This document shows positions 1 through 7,321 of a stretch of 64,000 nucleotides of DNA, in pieces. The position numbers and the translations under genes were made by a program. Within the stretch, counting starts at the first letter, position 1; the number at the start of each line of letters is the position of its first letter. The notes under the pieces were generated by a model. That model had not been told where the DNA came from. It searched no databases and saw only the letters and a list, made by a program, of their open reading frames with translations. This DNA is from Thermococcus bergensis (lineage in GTDB: Archaea > Methanobacteriota_B > Thermococci > Thermococcales > Thermococcaceae): assembly GCF_020386975.1 (NCBI RefSeq), contig NZ_JABFNK010000004.1:1-64000 (forward strand), in the 5' to 3' direction.

Positions 1-144
1 CAAGCCTCTGAGCTATTTTGGAGTTCTCGGGATCAAGGATTATAACGAGGTCGAACCATTCGTCACTTAGGTCCCTGCTCCGCAAACGGGGCATCTTTCT
101 TCGCTGGTTATGTAGTGGCAGTGTCTGCAGGCCTTTTCGCTCAT
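1..144 (-). pseudogene. rpoE2: RNA polymerase subunit E'' / Spt4 homologue, partial and frameshifted
   Basis: The minus strand starts with MSEKACRHCHYITSE and a CxxC..CPVC zinc ribbon typical of archaeal RpoE''/Spt4, the small partner of Spt5 in transcription elongation. The ATG (142-144) overlaps the TGA of rpoE' as ATGA, so the two are translationally coupled. After CPVCG the frame hits TAA near 71. One added base there restores SRDLSDEWFDLVIILDP up to the window edge. The gene is about 60 residues in relatives, so its end lies outside the window. Spt4 is highly conserved, so I infer a one-base sequence error rather than a true loss, but the sequence as given is broken. Confidence 0.8.
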
Positions 145-711
145 TCTCCCTCACCACTCTCGGCCTTTCTCTTTTCTTTTTGTATCCACTCAAACTTGCC
201 CAGCCCTGGCTGTCTCATGGTAAGGCCTATCTTGTTCTCCCTGATTATCTTGCTCTTTTCACTGACGGCTATTATCCTAGCCCTCACAGCATCACCAAGC
301 TTCAGGATGTAGCCCTTCTCCTTTCCAACAAATTGGGCGTTTTTTCTCGTCAAAGACAACGTAATCATCCATAAGCTGGGAGATGTGAACCAGACCATCC
401 ATTGGGCCAATTCTTATGAAAGCACCGTATGGGACAACGTCGATAACCTCACCCTCAACAACCTCGTGCATCTCGGGCTTCCACACAAGTACGTCAAAGA
501 CTGCCTCGTGATAGGTGGCTCCGTCCCCAGGGATTATTACTCCGTCACTAATTTCATGAACATCAAGAATTGCCAGAATGACGCCTTCATCTTTATCGTA
601 AATTCCTTCATAAGCCTCTCGCAGAACAATCTTAGCAGCTTCTTTTGGATCCATTGTAAACATTCTCGGGGGGATTCTCACAACGTCCTTGACTCGAATA
701 AGCTTGTACAT
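141..711 (-). pseudogene. rpoE1: RNA polymerase subunit E' (Rpo7/RpoE1), one-base frameshift
   Basis: Starts MYKLIRVKDVVRIPPRMF and contains an S1 RNA-binding domain (GEVIDVVPYGAFIRIGPMDG, about residues 83-102). This is the Rpo7 subunit that forms the RNA polymerase stalk with Rpo4. The frame breaks after VVFDEKK (around 345) at a run of six A on the coding strand (340-345). Reading five A restores NAQFVGKEKGYILKLGD, then RENKIGLTMRQPGLGKFEW to the stop at 141. The product would be about 190 aa, the family's usual length. It sits 31 bp downstream of ppa and overlaps rpoE''. An essential subunit with a homopolymer indel suggests a sequencing error. Confidence 0.85.
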
Positions 712-742
712 TCTCTTACCTCCAAAATTTTAAAAGAGAAGA

Positions 743-1273
743 TCACTTCTTGAATTTCTCCTTGTAGAGCTCTATTGCCCTGAGGATTTCCTGCTTTGCC
801 CTCTCTGCGTTTTCCCAGCCCTCTACAATGATCTCCTTTCCTTGGAGCTCCTTGTAGCGCTTGAAGAAGTGTGCTATCTCATCAAGGAAAGCCTTTGGAA
901 CATCATCTATGTCCTTCCAGTCGTTGAAGTAGGGATCCTCAACTGGTACTGCTAGTACCTTGTAGTCCTTGTCTCCGCTGTCTACCATCTTGAAGAGGCC
1001 TATTGGTCTCGCCTCAATGAGAACTCCCGGGTAAGTTGGTTCCCTCATGATGACCATGATGTCAAATGGGTCGTCGTCATCGTACCATGTTTGTGGAATG
1101 ATTCCGTAGTCAACCGGGTAGTAGAATGGGCTGTAAAGGACTCTATCGAGCTTTATAAGGCCGGTCTTTTTGTCAAGCTCGTACTTGTTTCTGCTTCCCT
1201 TTGGGATTTCTATTAGGGCGTAAACAACTTCCGGTACTTCCGGTCCGGGCTCCAAATCGTGGAATGGATTCAT
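743..1273 (-). CDS. ppa: Inorganic pyrophosphatase, soluble family I
   Basis: 176 residues beginning [20 protein letters not shown]. The family I signature with clustered metal-binding aspartates ([11 protein letters not shown], about residues 65-75) is intact, as is the second acidic loop DSGDKDYK. The enzyme hydrolyses pyrophosphate released by biosynthesis, including sugar-nucleotide formation. An in-frame GTG nine bases upstream lies inside the GAGGTGATTGAG ribosome site, so the ATG at 1271-1273 is preferred. It is first in a minus-strand unit with rpoE' and rpoE''. Product length and sequence match Thermococcales homologues as I know them. Confidence 0.95.
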   Translation of the reverse strand: MNPFHDLEPGPEVPEVVYALIEIPKGSRNKYELDKKTGLIKLDRVLYSPFYYPVDYGIIPQTWYDDDDPFDIMVIMREPTYPGVLIEARPIGLFKMVDSGDKDYKVLAVPVEDPYFNDWKDIDDVPKAFLDEIAHFFKRYKELQGKEIIVEGWENAERAKQEILRAIELYKEKFKK

Positions 1274-1305
1274 CTCAATCACCTCTTTGGTTTTCAGAAG
1301 ATTTA

Positions 1306-1313
1306 GTTATAAA
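1306..1313 (-). promoter_or_regulatory. TATA box of the ppa-rpoE operon
   Basis: On the minus strand GGTTAGG-TTTATAAC reads as a BRE/TATA pair about 37 bases before the ppa ATG, which fits an archaeal promoter with a leader of roughly 10 bases carrying GAGGTG. Confidence 0.6.
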
Positions 1314-1462
1314 CCTAACCCAAAAGTTAACTTCTGCTCTTAGCTCTTAAGGTTGGTTTTTAAAGTTGTCGCTTAATTCGTTGAAAGATTCTATTTGTAA
1401 AGTTTTTTTGTTTATCGTTACACTGTTTATCACGAAGTCAACACAAAGTTGGTACCCTACTA

Positions 1463-1473
1463 GTGGTAATCAA
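1463..1473 (+). promoter_or_regulatory. Operator-like repeat GTGGTAATCAA, site 1
   Basis: GTGGTAATCAA lies just upstream of the TATA box and recurs exactly at 1522-1532. With GTTGGTACC at 1448-1456 it forms an imperfect inverted repeat. The same arrangement is kept in the second block (3145-3155). Regulator binding is inferred only from the repetition and its placement. Confidence 0.35.
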
Positions 1474-1490
1474 CATTCTAAAGAAAAACC

Positions 1491-1498
1491 TTTTATAG
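1491..1498 (+). promoter_or_regulatory. TATA box of the small cassette
   Basis: AAAAACC-TTTTATAG lies about 37 bases before the ATG at 1532, the usual archaeal distance for a short leader. The GGTGG ribosome site sits at 1521-1525. Confidence 0.55.
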
Positions 1499-1521
1499 TA
1501 GTTTTTAAATTATAACTGCCG

Positions 1522-1532
1522 GTGGTAATCAA
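1522..1532 (+). promoter_or_regulatory. Operator-like repeat GTGGTAATCAA, site 2, over the ribosome site
   Basis: Second exact copy of the 11-mer, overlapping the ribosome site and first base of the start codon. In the duplicate block the corresponding position has drifted to GGTTGTAGCCAA, so this site is specific to the peptide gene. Confidence 0.35.
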
Positions 1533-1840
1533 TGTGGAGGAAAGCTTTAGCGTTGGGAATGGTGTTAATGGCTTTGGGAGTTGTTTTTGGAGGAGTAGTG
1601 GAAGATAGTAATGCTGGAATAATCTATGGAGCTTACAGATGGCACAAAACGGGAGATGGAAAGGAAGTCCTTTATGGACTAACAGCTGGCCTCTTAGGCG
1701 GTTCATTTGTAGCTGGAGGCCAAATGGAAATGGCAGGAATAAAAATTGCAACTGAAGGGATAGTTAGTGTTGCTCTTAGAGTTGGTGCAGAATCACTAGC
1801 AAGGTGGTGCCCTTATATTGCACTAGGAATAGCTCTTTAA
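1532..1840 (+). CDS. Small hydrophobic secreted peptide, bacteriocin/archaeocin-like (unproven)
   Basis: 102 residues that I do not recognise as a named family. The start MWRKALALGMVLMALGVVFGG looks like a signal or leader sequence, with a possible AxA-type cleavage near residue 28 (DSNA-GIIYGA). The remainder is rich in Gly/Ala with a long amphipathic or hydrophobic stretch (GLTAGLLGGSFVAGG, then VSVALRVGAESLARW) and a single Cys near the end. This composition resembles precursors of circular or pore-forming bacteriocins. A SpoIIM/DUF95 protein, a family regularly found in circular-bacteriocin loci, follows two genes later. The start is set by GGTGG and the TATA box at 1491. The function is inference; an ordinary small membrane protein is the alternative. 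Confidence 0.5.
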   Translation: MWRKALALGMVLMALGVVFGGVVEDSNAGIIYGAYRWHKTGDGKEVLYGLTAGLLGGSFVAGGQMEMAGIKIATEGIVSVALRVGAESLARWCPYIALGIAL

Positions 1841-1843
1841 TTC

Positions 1844-2389
1844 GTTGCAAACAAAACCAAGGAGGAACCCACAATGAATTTTTACATAATAATAGGGAAA
1901 TATAAATTGACGAGAAGAGATTTTGGACTAGGCATAGTTATTGGTATGCTTATCACTTTAATAATCCTCTTTTGTCAATTTGTTGGGCTTATAGACAAGC
2001 CACTAATCAGTTCGCCAGAGGACTTTCTAGTGTCTTTAATAGCATTTGCACTGTCTACGATAGTACTTGTTGGTATGCTTGAAAATATCCGACAAACAAA
2101 GAGTGAATTACAAAAAGTTACAAACAAAACCAAGGAGGAACCCGAAACAGGTTCCTACATAAAAATAGGGAAATATAAGGTGACAGGAATAGATCCTGGA
2201 CTAGGCATGGCTATTGGTATGTTTATCAGCGTAATAATCCTCTTTTGTCAATTTGTTGGGCTTATAGACAAGCCACTAATCAGTTCACTAAGGGACTTCC
2301 TAGTGTCTTCAATAGCATTTGCACTGCTTACGATAGTTATTCTTGAAATTACCCGAAAATTATCCGACAAACAAAAGATTGAATTACAA
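1844..2389 (+). repeat. 273-bp in-frame tandem duplication
   Basis: Two adjacent 273-bp units start at 1844 and 2117. Each opens with GTT-(G/A)-CAAACAAAACCAAGGAGGAA and contains the same stretch coding for LFCQFVGLIDKPLIS. In unit 1 the AAGGAGGAA is the ribosome site before ATG 1874. In unit 2 the same bases are translated as KTKEEP. 273 is a multiple of three, so the duplication made one fused gene. Confidence 0.9.
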
Positions 2390-2395
2390 AAATAG
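1874..2395 (+). CDS. Internally duplicated four-helix membrane protein, unknown function
   Basis: 173 residues in two homologous halves (about 1-86 and 92-173). Each half has a short GKYK start followed by two membrane helices (GIVIGMLITLIILFCQFVGL and FLVSLIAFALSTIVL in the first half). The halves are joined by a lysine/glutamate linker encoded by a former ribosome site. The linker and C-terminus (KLSDKQKIELQK) are charged. It lies 33 bp after the peptide gene and 27 bp before the SpoIIM gene, so co-transcription is likely. I do not recognise the family. In the bacteriocin-like reading it would suit an immunity or accessory role, but that is speculation. Confidence 0.7.
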   Translation: MNFYIIIGKYKLTRRDFGLGIVIGMLITLIILFCQFVGLIDKPLISSPEDFLVSLIAFALSTIVLVGMLENIRQTKSELQKVTNKTKEEPETGSYIKIGKYKVTGIDPGLGMAIGMFISVIILFCQFVGLIDKPLISSLRDFLVSSIAFALLTIVILEITRKLSDKQKIELQK

Positions 2396-2422
2396 GTTTA
2401 TCATTGCAAGGGAGGGCTAAAA

Positions 2423-2974
2423 TTGAAAGATAACACCAAACCTCTTTTACTTTCGTTCTTACTATTTTTTATTGGGCTTTTTCTTGGAGTAACTCTTTCA
2501 ATTCATTATGAAGTTCACGAAAATGTTAATATTGCCCCATTTTTAGAAAGAGAGTTAAATGAAGGAAAACTGAGTTTTTCTTATATCTTCAAGAACAATC
2601 TCAAGGTATCTCTTCTCCTTTCTTTTGGTGGTGCTTTGACATTTGGTGGGTTAACTTTCTTAAACCTTGTTTTTAATGGCATGAACTTAGGAGTATTGTT
2701 CTATGAGGCATTAGCTTCAAACGATATTGGAATATTCTTACTTCTCATCCTTCCTCATGGCATTTTCGAGATTCCAGGTTTAATTATAGCTGGGTCTGCA
2801 GGCTTTAAAATTCCCTACGAATTGTTAAAATTTGCCCTTGGTAAAAAAGAAGAAATAATTAGCGAAGAAGATGCTAAAGAGTTCTTCAAACTTGTGGTGA
2901 TATCGATAGTCCTAATACTCATTGCAGCCATAATAGAAAGCAAAATAACACTAAAACTGGCCGAAAAACTGTAA
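2423..2974 (+). CDS. SpoIIM/DUF95-family integral membrane protein
   Basis: 183 residues with about five membrane helices. The middle carries features of the stage II sporulation protein M/DUF95 family: SFGGALTFGGLTFLNLVFNG, then LLLILPHGIFEIPGLIIAG with the characteristic HG-xxE(I)P motif around residues 111-118. Archaeal members are common and their role is not settled. In bacteria a DUF95 protein is a standard component of circular-bacteriocin gene clusters, where it is needed for maturation or export. The TTG start follows a strong GGGAGGG site. It is last in the three-gene unit beginning at 1532. Confidence 0.8.
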   Translation: MKDNTKPLLLSFLLFFIGLFLGVTLSIHYEVHENVNIAPFLERELNEGKLSFSYIFKNNLKVSLLLSFGGALTFGGLTFLNLVFNGMNLGVLFYEALASNDIGIFLLLILPHGIFEIPGLIIAGSAGFKIPYELLKFALGKKEEIISEEDAKEFFKLVVISIVLILIAAIIESKITLKLAEKL

Positions 2975-3037
2975 TAATCACGCAATAGAAGGATAGCAGT
3001 GAGATAACCGATTCAAAAATTTGTATCTGTTTTTTTA

Positions 3038-3216
3038 GTTTTTAAAATAGTCACTTAATTTGTTGAAAGATTCTATTTGTAAAGTTTTTCTGTTCATCAT
3101 TGTATTGCTTATCACAAAGCCAACACAAAGTTGGTACTCTACCAGTGGTAATCAACATTTTAAAGAAAAACCTTTTATTGTAGTTTTCAAATTATAACTG
3201 TTGGTTGTAGCCAACG
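3038..3216 (+). repeat. Direct repeat, copy 2 (promoter block before the micro-ORFs)
   Basis: Counterpart of 1356-1531, with TATA-like CCTTTTATTG at 3171-3180 and the GTGGTAATCAA element at 3145-3155. An IS982-type element inserted at its 3' edge now separates it from the micro-ORFs at 4175 and 4324. Joining the two flanks gives CCAACGTGAGGG followed by GGGGGAATAAAATG. Confidence 0.8.
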
Positions 3217-3221
3217 TGAGG

Positions 3222-4153
3222 ACCCTAGTTCCCATTAGATCGTTAGGGTTATAAGTACTTAAGTTTTTTGGTTGATTGGTGGTTGTATTGAGTTTTCAGA
3301 GGAAAATCCTGATCATAAAATCCGAAATCTACCCGATAATCAGCAAACACTACCCGAAAAACACTCACAGGGAAATAATCAGCCTCTACGACCTGATAAC
3401 CTTCGCAATACTAGCACACTTGCACTTTAACGGAGTTTACAAGCACGCTTACAGAGTCCTAATCGAAGAAATGAAACTGTTCCCCAAAATCAGGTACAAC
3501 AAACTAACAGAACGCTTGAACAGGCACGAAAAACTCCTACTCCTAGCACAGGAAGAATTATTCAAAAAACACGCCAGAGAATACGTTAGAATACTGGACT
3601 CAAAGCCCATTCAGACCAAGGAGTTGGCCAGAAAAAACAGGAAGGATAAGGAGGGTTCTTCAGAAGTCATCTCTGAAAAGCCCGCAGTTGGGTTTGTTCC
3701 CTCTAAAAAAAGTTTTACTATGGGTACAAGCTGACCTGTTACTCTGATGGAAATTTGCTGGCTTTACTGTCTGTTGATCCGGCGAATAAGCATGATGTGA
3801 GTGTTGTCCGGGAAAAGTTCTGGGTGATTGTTGAGGAGTTTTCCGGCTGTTTTCTGTTTTTGGATAAGGGGTATGTTAGCAGGGAACTCGAGGAGGAGTT
3901 TTTGAGGTTTGGCGTTGTTTACACGCCAGTAAAGCGGGGGAATCAGATTAGTAATCTGGAGGAGAAGAAGTTTTACAAGTACTTGTCTGACTTTCGCAGG
4001 AGGATTGAGACTTTGTTTTCGAAGTTTTCTGAGTTTCTTCTGAGGCCGAGCAGGAGTGTTAGTTTGAGGGGGTTAGCTGTCAGGATTTTAGGGGCGATTC
4101 TGGCCGTGAATCTGGACAGATTATACAACTTCACAGGTGGTGGGAACTAGGGT
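3222..4153 (+). mobile_element. IS982-type insertion sequence, copy A
   Basis: 932 bp with inverted ends ACCCTAGTTCCCA and TGGGAACTAGGGT. Flanks share only TGAGG (3217-3221 and 4154-4158), shorter than the 7-8 bp duplications of the other copies, so this copy may be older or its flank altered. The left end resembles that of copy F (GTTAGGGTTATAAGTACTTAAG) rather than copies B-E. It separates the duplicated promoter block from the micro-ORFs. Confidence 0.9.
3288..4150 (+). CDS. IS982-type transposase, two frames joined at an A7 run (copy A)
   Basis: Frame 1 (to 3734) ends VPSKKSFTMGTS. Frame 2 supplies YYGYKLTCYSDGNLLALLSVDPANKHD and LDKGYVSRELEEEF. They join by a -1 shift at AAAAAAAG (A7 at 3705-3711), giving about 287 residues. 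DDE-type acidic residues are visible in RILDSKPIQT and FLFLDKGY, with a late glutamate in the RRRIETLFSKFSEF region, matching the IS982 layout. Unlike the other copies its start is TTG in place of ATG. Without slippage only a non-catalytic N-terminal half is made. Confidence 0.8.
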
Positions 4154-4174
4154 TGAGGGTCCTGGGGGAATAAA

Positions 4175-4276
4175 ATGACAAAGGATAAAGATAGACCATT
4201 GCAAGATGATTGGTTCATAGATGCAATAACGATTCTGCTATTTGCATTTGGTCTACTAATTGTCCTATTGTGGTAG
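4175..4276 (+). CDS. 33-aa micro-protein with one membrane helix, paralogue 1
   Basis: MTKDKDRPLQDDW, then ITILLFAFGLLIVLLW and a stop: a charged N-terminus followed by a single membrane helix. A GGGGG ribosome site lies eight bases upstream. The next micro-ORF has the same start and helix (MTKDKDKPLRDD, ITILLIAFTLLIAL), and such paired conservation supports a real coding sequence. It was probably expressed from the promoter block at 3038-3216 before the IS landed between them. Function unknown; a small immunity-type or regulatory membrane peptide is possible. Confidence 0.6.
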   Translation: MTKDKDRPLQDDWFIDAITILLFAFGLLIVLLW

Positions 4277-4323
4277 TTGTTATAGTACTATAGTTCCGAA
4301 TGACATCTTGGAGGGAAAATAAA

Positions 4324-4443
4324 ATGACAAAGGACAAAGATAAACCATTGCGGGATGATTGTGACAAAGAGGAAATTGACTGGATAACAATTCTGCTAAT
4401 TGCATTTACTCTACTAATTGCCTTAAGTACCTTTTACTGCTAG
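4324..4443 (+). CDS. 39-aa micro-protein with one membrane helix, paralogue 2
   Basis: Paralogue of the preceding micro-ORF: MTKDKDKPLRDD, an acidic insert CDKEEIDW, then ITILLIAFTLLIALSTFYC. A GGAGGG site precedes the ATG by eight bases. The pair is separated by 47 bp and probably co-transcribed. The charged N-terminus is conserved while the linker differs, as expected for selected coding sequence. No named family recognised. Confidence 0.6.
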   Translation: MTKDKDKPLRDDCDKEEIDWITILLIAFTLLIALSTFYC

Positions 4444-4557
4444 CTGCACTAGTAAATTACCATGGTGAGCTCTGAACGTTCCATTTATTTCATTCCTCTA
4501 CTTTTGTTTTCCTTTTTGGTTTAATTCTTGAGCTATTATTAGTATAAGGTAGATTCA

Positions 4558-5511
4558 CTACTCTTTGCCCAATAACTCCCTAACAGTTTTTTCCACGGCT
4601 TGGTAACTATTCATCTTTGGCTTCCAGCCCTTTGCTTTGGCCTTCTCAATGCTAAGAAGCATGATCTTAACGTCTCCCTTCCAGCCCCTTCCCCCATCGA
4701 CACCGCCGGTAAAGTAGAACTCAGGACTTAGGCCCATCTCCCTACTTACTATCTCTGCTATCTCCTTTACAGTTATCCAGTCCTCGTTGCCTATGTTGTA
4801 AACGTCATAGATCTTGGCCTCCTTGAGGAATTCGTTGAAGAGATATACCATTGCATCAACCGTATCACTGACGTGGAGGTAGCTCTTTCTCTGCGTCCCA
4901 TCCCCCAGAATCTCCAGCCTTTCTGGGTTCTTCTTTAGTTTGTTTATGAAATCATAAATTACACCATGGTTTGATCTCTTGCCGATGATGTTGGCCAACC
5001 TGAAGGTTATGGCTTTCATGTCAAAGGTGTGCGCATAACCAGAAATCAAAGCTTCGGCCGCTAACTTTGCTCCACCATAAACGCTTATCGGCTCTAGAGG
5101 GCCATAATCTTCTGGAGTCGGGAGTTTTTGAGCTTCTCCATAAACGGTTGAAGATGACGTGAATGCAAGGATTTTAACTCCTTCCTTTCTCATGGCTTCG
5201 AGGAGGTTATAAGTTATGAGGACGTTAGTCTCATAGAGGAGCTCGGGGCTTTGGGCGCCGATCCTTACCTCGGGATTTGCAGCAAGATGAAAAACGGCCT
5301 CTACCTCTTTTACTGCTTTTTCACAAGCTTCTCCCCTTCTCATGTCTCCTCGAATAAATTCAAAGCGTTCATGATCAATCCACCTTTTGAGATTTTCCAA
5401 ATTTCCTGCACTTAAATCATCGAGAACTCTAACTTCATGGCCCTCTTCCATAAGTCTATCAACAAGATGGGAGCCTATGAATCCTGCACCGCCAGTAACC
5501 AAAATTTTCAT
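4558..5511 (-). CDS. NAD-dependent nucleotide-sugar epimerase/dehydratase (GalE-like SDR)
   Basis: 317 residues of the extended short-chain dehydrogenase fold. It has a Rossmann motif TGGAGFIGSH (residues 6-15), a TSSSTVYG substrate loop (about 118-125) and a catalytic Tyr145-Lys149 in SVYGGAK. Such enzymes interconvert UDP-glucose/galactose or their N-acetyl or uronic derivatives; the exact substrate cannot be read here. It is transcribed divergently from a sugar-nucleotidyltransferase gene, with a GGTGGT ribosome site before the ATG. It opens the glycan island and probably supplies a hexose donor. Confidence 0.85.
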   Translation of the reverse strand: MKILVTGGAGFIGSHLVDRLMEEGHEVRVLDDLSAGNLENLKRWIDHERFEFIRGDMRRGEACEKAVKEVEAVFHLAANPEVRIGAQSPELLYETNVLITYNLLEAMRKEGVKILAFTSSSTVYGEAQKLPTPEDYGPLEPISVYGGAKLAAEALISGYAHTFDMKAITFRLANIIGKRSNHGVIYDFINKLKKNPERLEILGDGTQRKSYLHVSDTVDAMVYLFNEFLKEAKIYDVYNIGNEDWITVKEIAEIVSREMGLSPEFYFTGGVDGGRGWKGDVKIMLLSIEKAKAKGWKPKMNSYQAVEKTVRELLGKE

Positions 5512-5542
5512 TGCTAACCACCAACTTAATTATTACAAAGGA

Positions 5543-5552
5543 TTTATATATG
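5543..5552. promoter_or_regulatory. Shared divergent TATA region
   Basis: TTTATATATG lies in the 79-bp gap between the epimerase and nucleotidyltransferase genes. It reads as a TATA box on both strands and sits about 35-45 bases from each start codon. Confidence 0.5.
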
Positions 5553-5590
5553 TTTTTAGAGTAATTTTAACACTGCTTGGAGGGAGAGAG

Positions 5591-6586
5591 ATGAAAGTTC
5601 TCATAATGGCCGGTGGTTATGCTACTCGTTTGTGGCCTATAACAAAGGAAAAGCCCAAACCCCTGCTGCCAGTGGGAGACAAGTATATAATCGATTACAT
5701 TCTCGAAAAGGTTAAGGAGCTAGATTTAGAGGTTTATGTATCCACCAACAAGTTCTTTGAGAAATACTTCAAGGAGTGGGCCGAGAAGAATGGTGTGGAG
5801 CTCATTGTTGAGGACACCCTAAGTGAAGAGGAAAAACTTGGAACCATCGGGGCGATTAAATACGCTATATCGAAACTTGGGATTGATGATTACCTTATAG
5901 TTGCTGGTGACAACCTGTTTTCCTTCTCGCTTAAGGAGTTTCTAAGGCACTATAATGGGAAGCCGTTGATAGCGGTTTACGACGTCGGTGATTTCGAGCT
6001 GGCGAAAAGGTATGGTGTTGTTGTGGTTGAAGGTGATAGGGTTATTGACTTTCAGGAAAAACCCCTGCAGCCGAAATCAACACTCGTGAGCACGGGTGTG
6101 TATGCCCTCCCTAAGGAAGTAGTTGCGAAAGTCGATGAATACCTTGCAGAGGGCAACAGGGACTCACCGGGCTACTTCATAGAGTGGCTTCTCAAGAAGG
6201 GTGTTGAGATTCAGGCCTATAAATTCGATGATTACTGGTATGATATTGGTTCGGCCGATAGCTATTTGGAAGCTATGAAAACATTACTTAAGGAGAGCCA
6301 AATTGAAGAGGTTCAAATAAGCCCCTACTCCAAGATAATATCCCCTGTGGTCATAAAGAAGGGCACAAAAATCCTCGGGAGGTCGATAATTGGGCCATAT
6401 GCCTATATTGGAGAGAACTGCCTGATAGAGAATTCCGATGTTAGCGATTCTATAATCTTTGGAGACACAATCATCAGGGGTTCCACTATATGGCGTTCCA
6501 TAATAGATGAGAAGTGCGAGATAAGGAATCTCGAGCTTAAGAAAAGCCTCGTTGGTGGTCATGCAAAGATCCAGAGGGGGGATTAG
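5591..6586 (+). CDS. Sugar-phosphate nucleotidyltransferase with C-terminal left-handed beta-helix
   Basis: 331 residues. The N-terminal nucleotidyltransferase domain has MAGGYATRLWPITKEKPKPL (residues 6-25) and metal-binding AGDNLF. The C-terminal third holds hexapeptide-like repeats (IGPYAYIGENCLIEN). It activates a sugar-1-phosphate with NTP, like glucose-1-phosphate uridylyl/thymidylyltransferases or mannose-1-phosphate guanylyltransferases. The GYATRL variant of GxGTRL is unusual. The ATG at 5591 has GGAGGGAGAG directly upstream, so a longer upstream reading frame is not used. Donor specificity is undetermined. Confidence 0.85.
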   Translation: MKVLIMAGGYATRLWPITKEKPKPLLPVGDKYIIDYILEKVKELDLEVYVSTNKFFEKYFKEWAEKNGVELIVEDTLSEEEKLGTIGAIKYAISKLGIDDYLIVAGDNLFSFSLKEFLRHYNGKPLIAVYDVGDFELAKRYGVVVVEGDRVIDFQEKPLQPKSTLVSTGVYALPKEVVAKVDEYLAEGNRDSPGYFIEWLLKKGVEIQAYKFDDYWYDIGSADSYLEAMKTLLKESQIEEVQISPYSKIISPVVIKKGTKILGRSIIGPYAYIGENCLIENSDVSDSIIFGDTIIRGSTIWRSIIDEKCEIRNLELKKSLVGGHAKIQRGD

Positions 6587-7321
6587 GTTTTTGTGGGACT
6601 CCATGCATATTTTACAAGATAACCAAATTTCTTTGCCTTTATAACTTCCCAAAGTTCATTACGTAGAGAACTTATCAAGTCAAGAATTAATCATAGCTTC
6701 ATCAGGGCGGATCTGAGTATCGGTTATATCCTATGTCTCTTATAATTAGGTATTATTACGGAAACTTTCGTGGAGAGTATGTCTTTTGTACACCTCCAAA
6801 ATTCTGGTAGCTATATTTTCCCATGTGAACTGCTCAGCATACTTTCTTATCTTTTCTCTATCCCATTCTTTCTCTAAGGCAATTAAAATTTTTTCTGCCA
6901 ACTCTTTTGGATTTGCTGGCTCGCAAAGTAACCCATAGTCTTCAGAGATTATTATCTCGGGCACACCACCAACCTTAGTCCCAACAAAAGGCAAACCAAC
7001 ACCCAAAGCTTCAAACATAACCGTAGGATTCCCCTCACTCAAACTCGACAAAACAAACAAATCAGCAGCATTCATCCAATACTTAAGTTGTTCGTCCGGG
7101 ATGGAACCGAGCAATTTGACATATTCTTGAAGACCAAGTTTATTGATTTGCTTTTGAAGTTTGTCCCTGAGAGGGCCATTACCCCCTATATAACAGGCAA
7201 CATCGTTTCTCTCCCTGACAACTAATGACATTGCATCAATGAGATACTGAAAACCTTTCCTCTCGATTAGATTGCCGAGACCAAACACCATCTTATTGCT
7301 AGAAGGAAATCTTAAGATACC

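Larger units (their letters stand above)
1356..1531 (+). repeat. Direct repeat, copy 1 (promoter block of the peptide gene)
   Basis: About 176 bp nearly repeated at 3038-3216 (roughly 85% by eye). Shared landmarks in order are GTTGAAAGATTCTATTTGTAA, the ACACAAAGTTGGTAC element, GTGGTAATCAAC, AAAGAAAAACCTTTTAT and AAATTATAACTG. The block ends at the start codon of the 102-aa peptide gene. The second copy leads toward the two micro-ORFs. A duplicated promoter block implies that the two downstream units were once, or still are, controlled together. Confidence 0.85.

Noticed and set aside
3288-4150. Calling the two transposase frames of IS982 copies pseudogenes
   Set aside because: The same break is present in all six copies at the same A7 run, which favours programmed slippage over decay.
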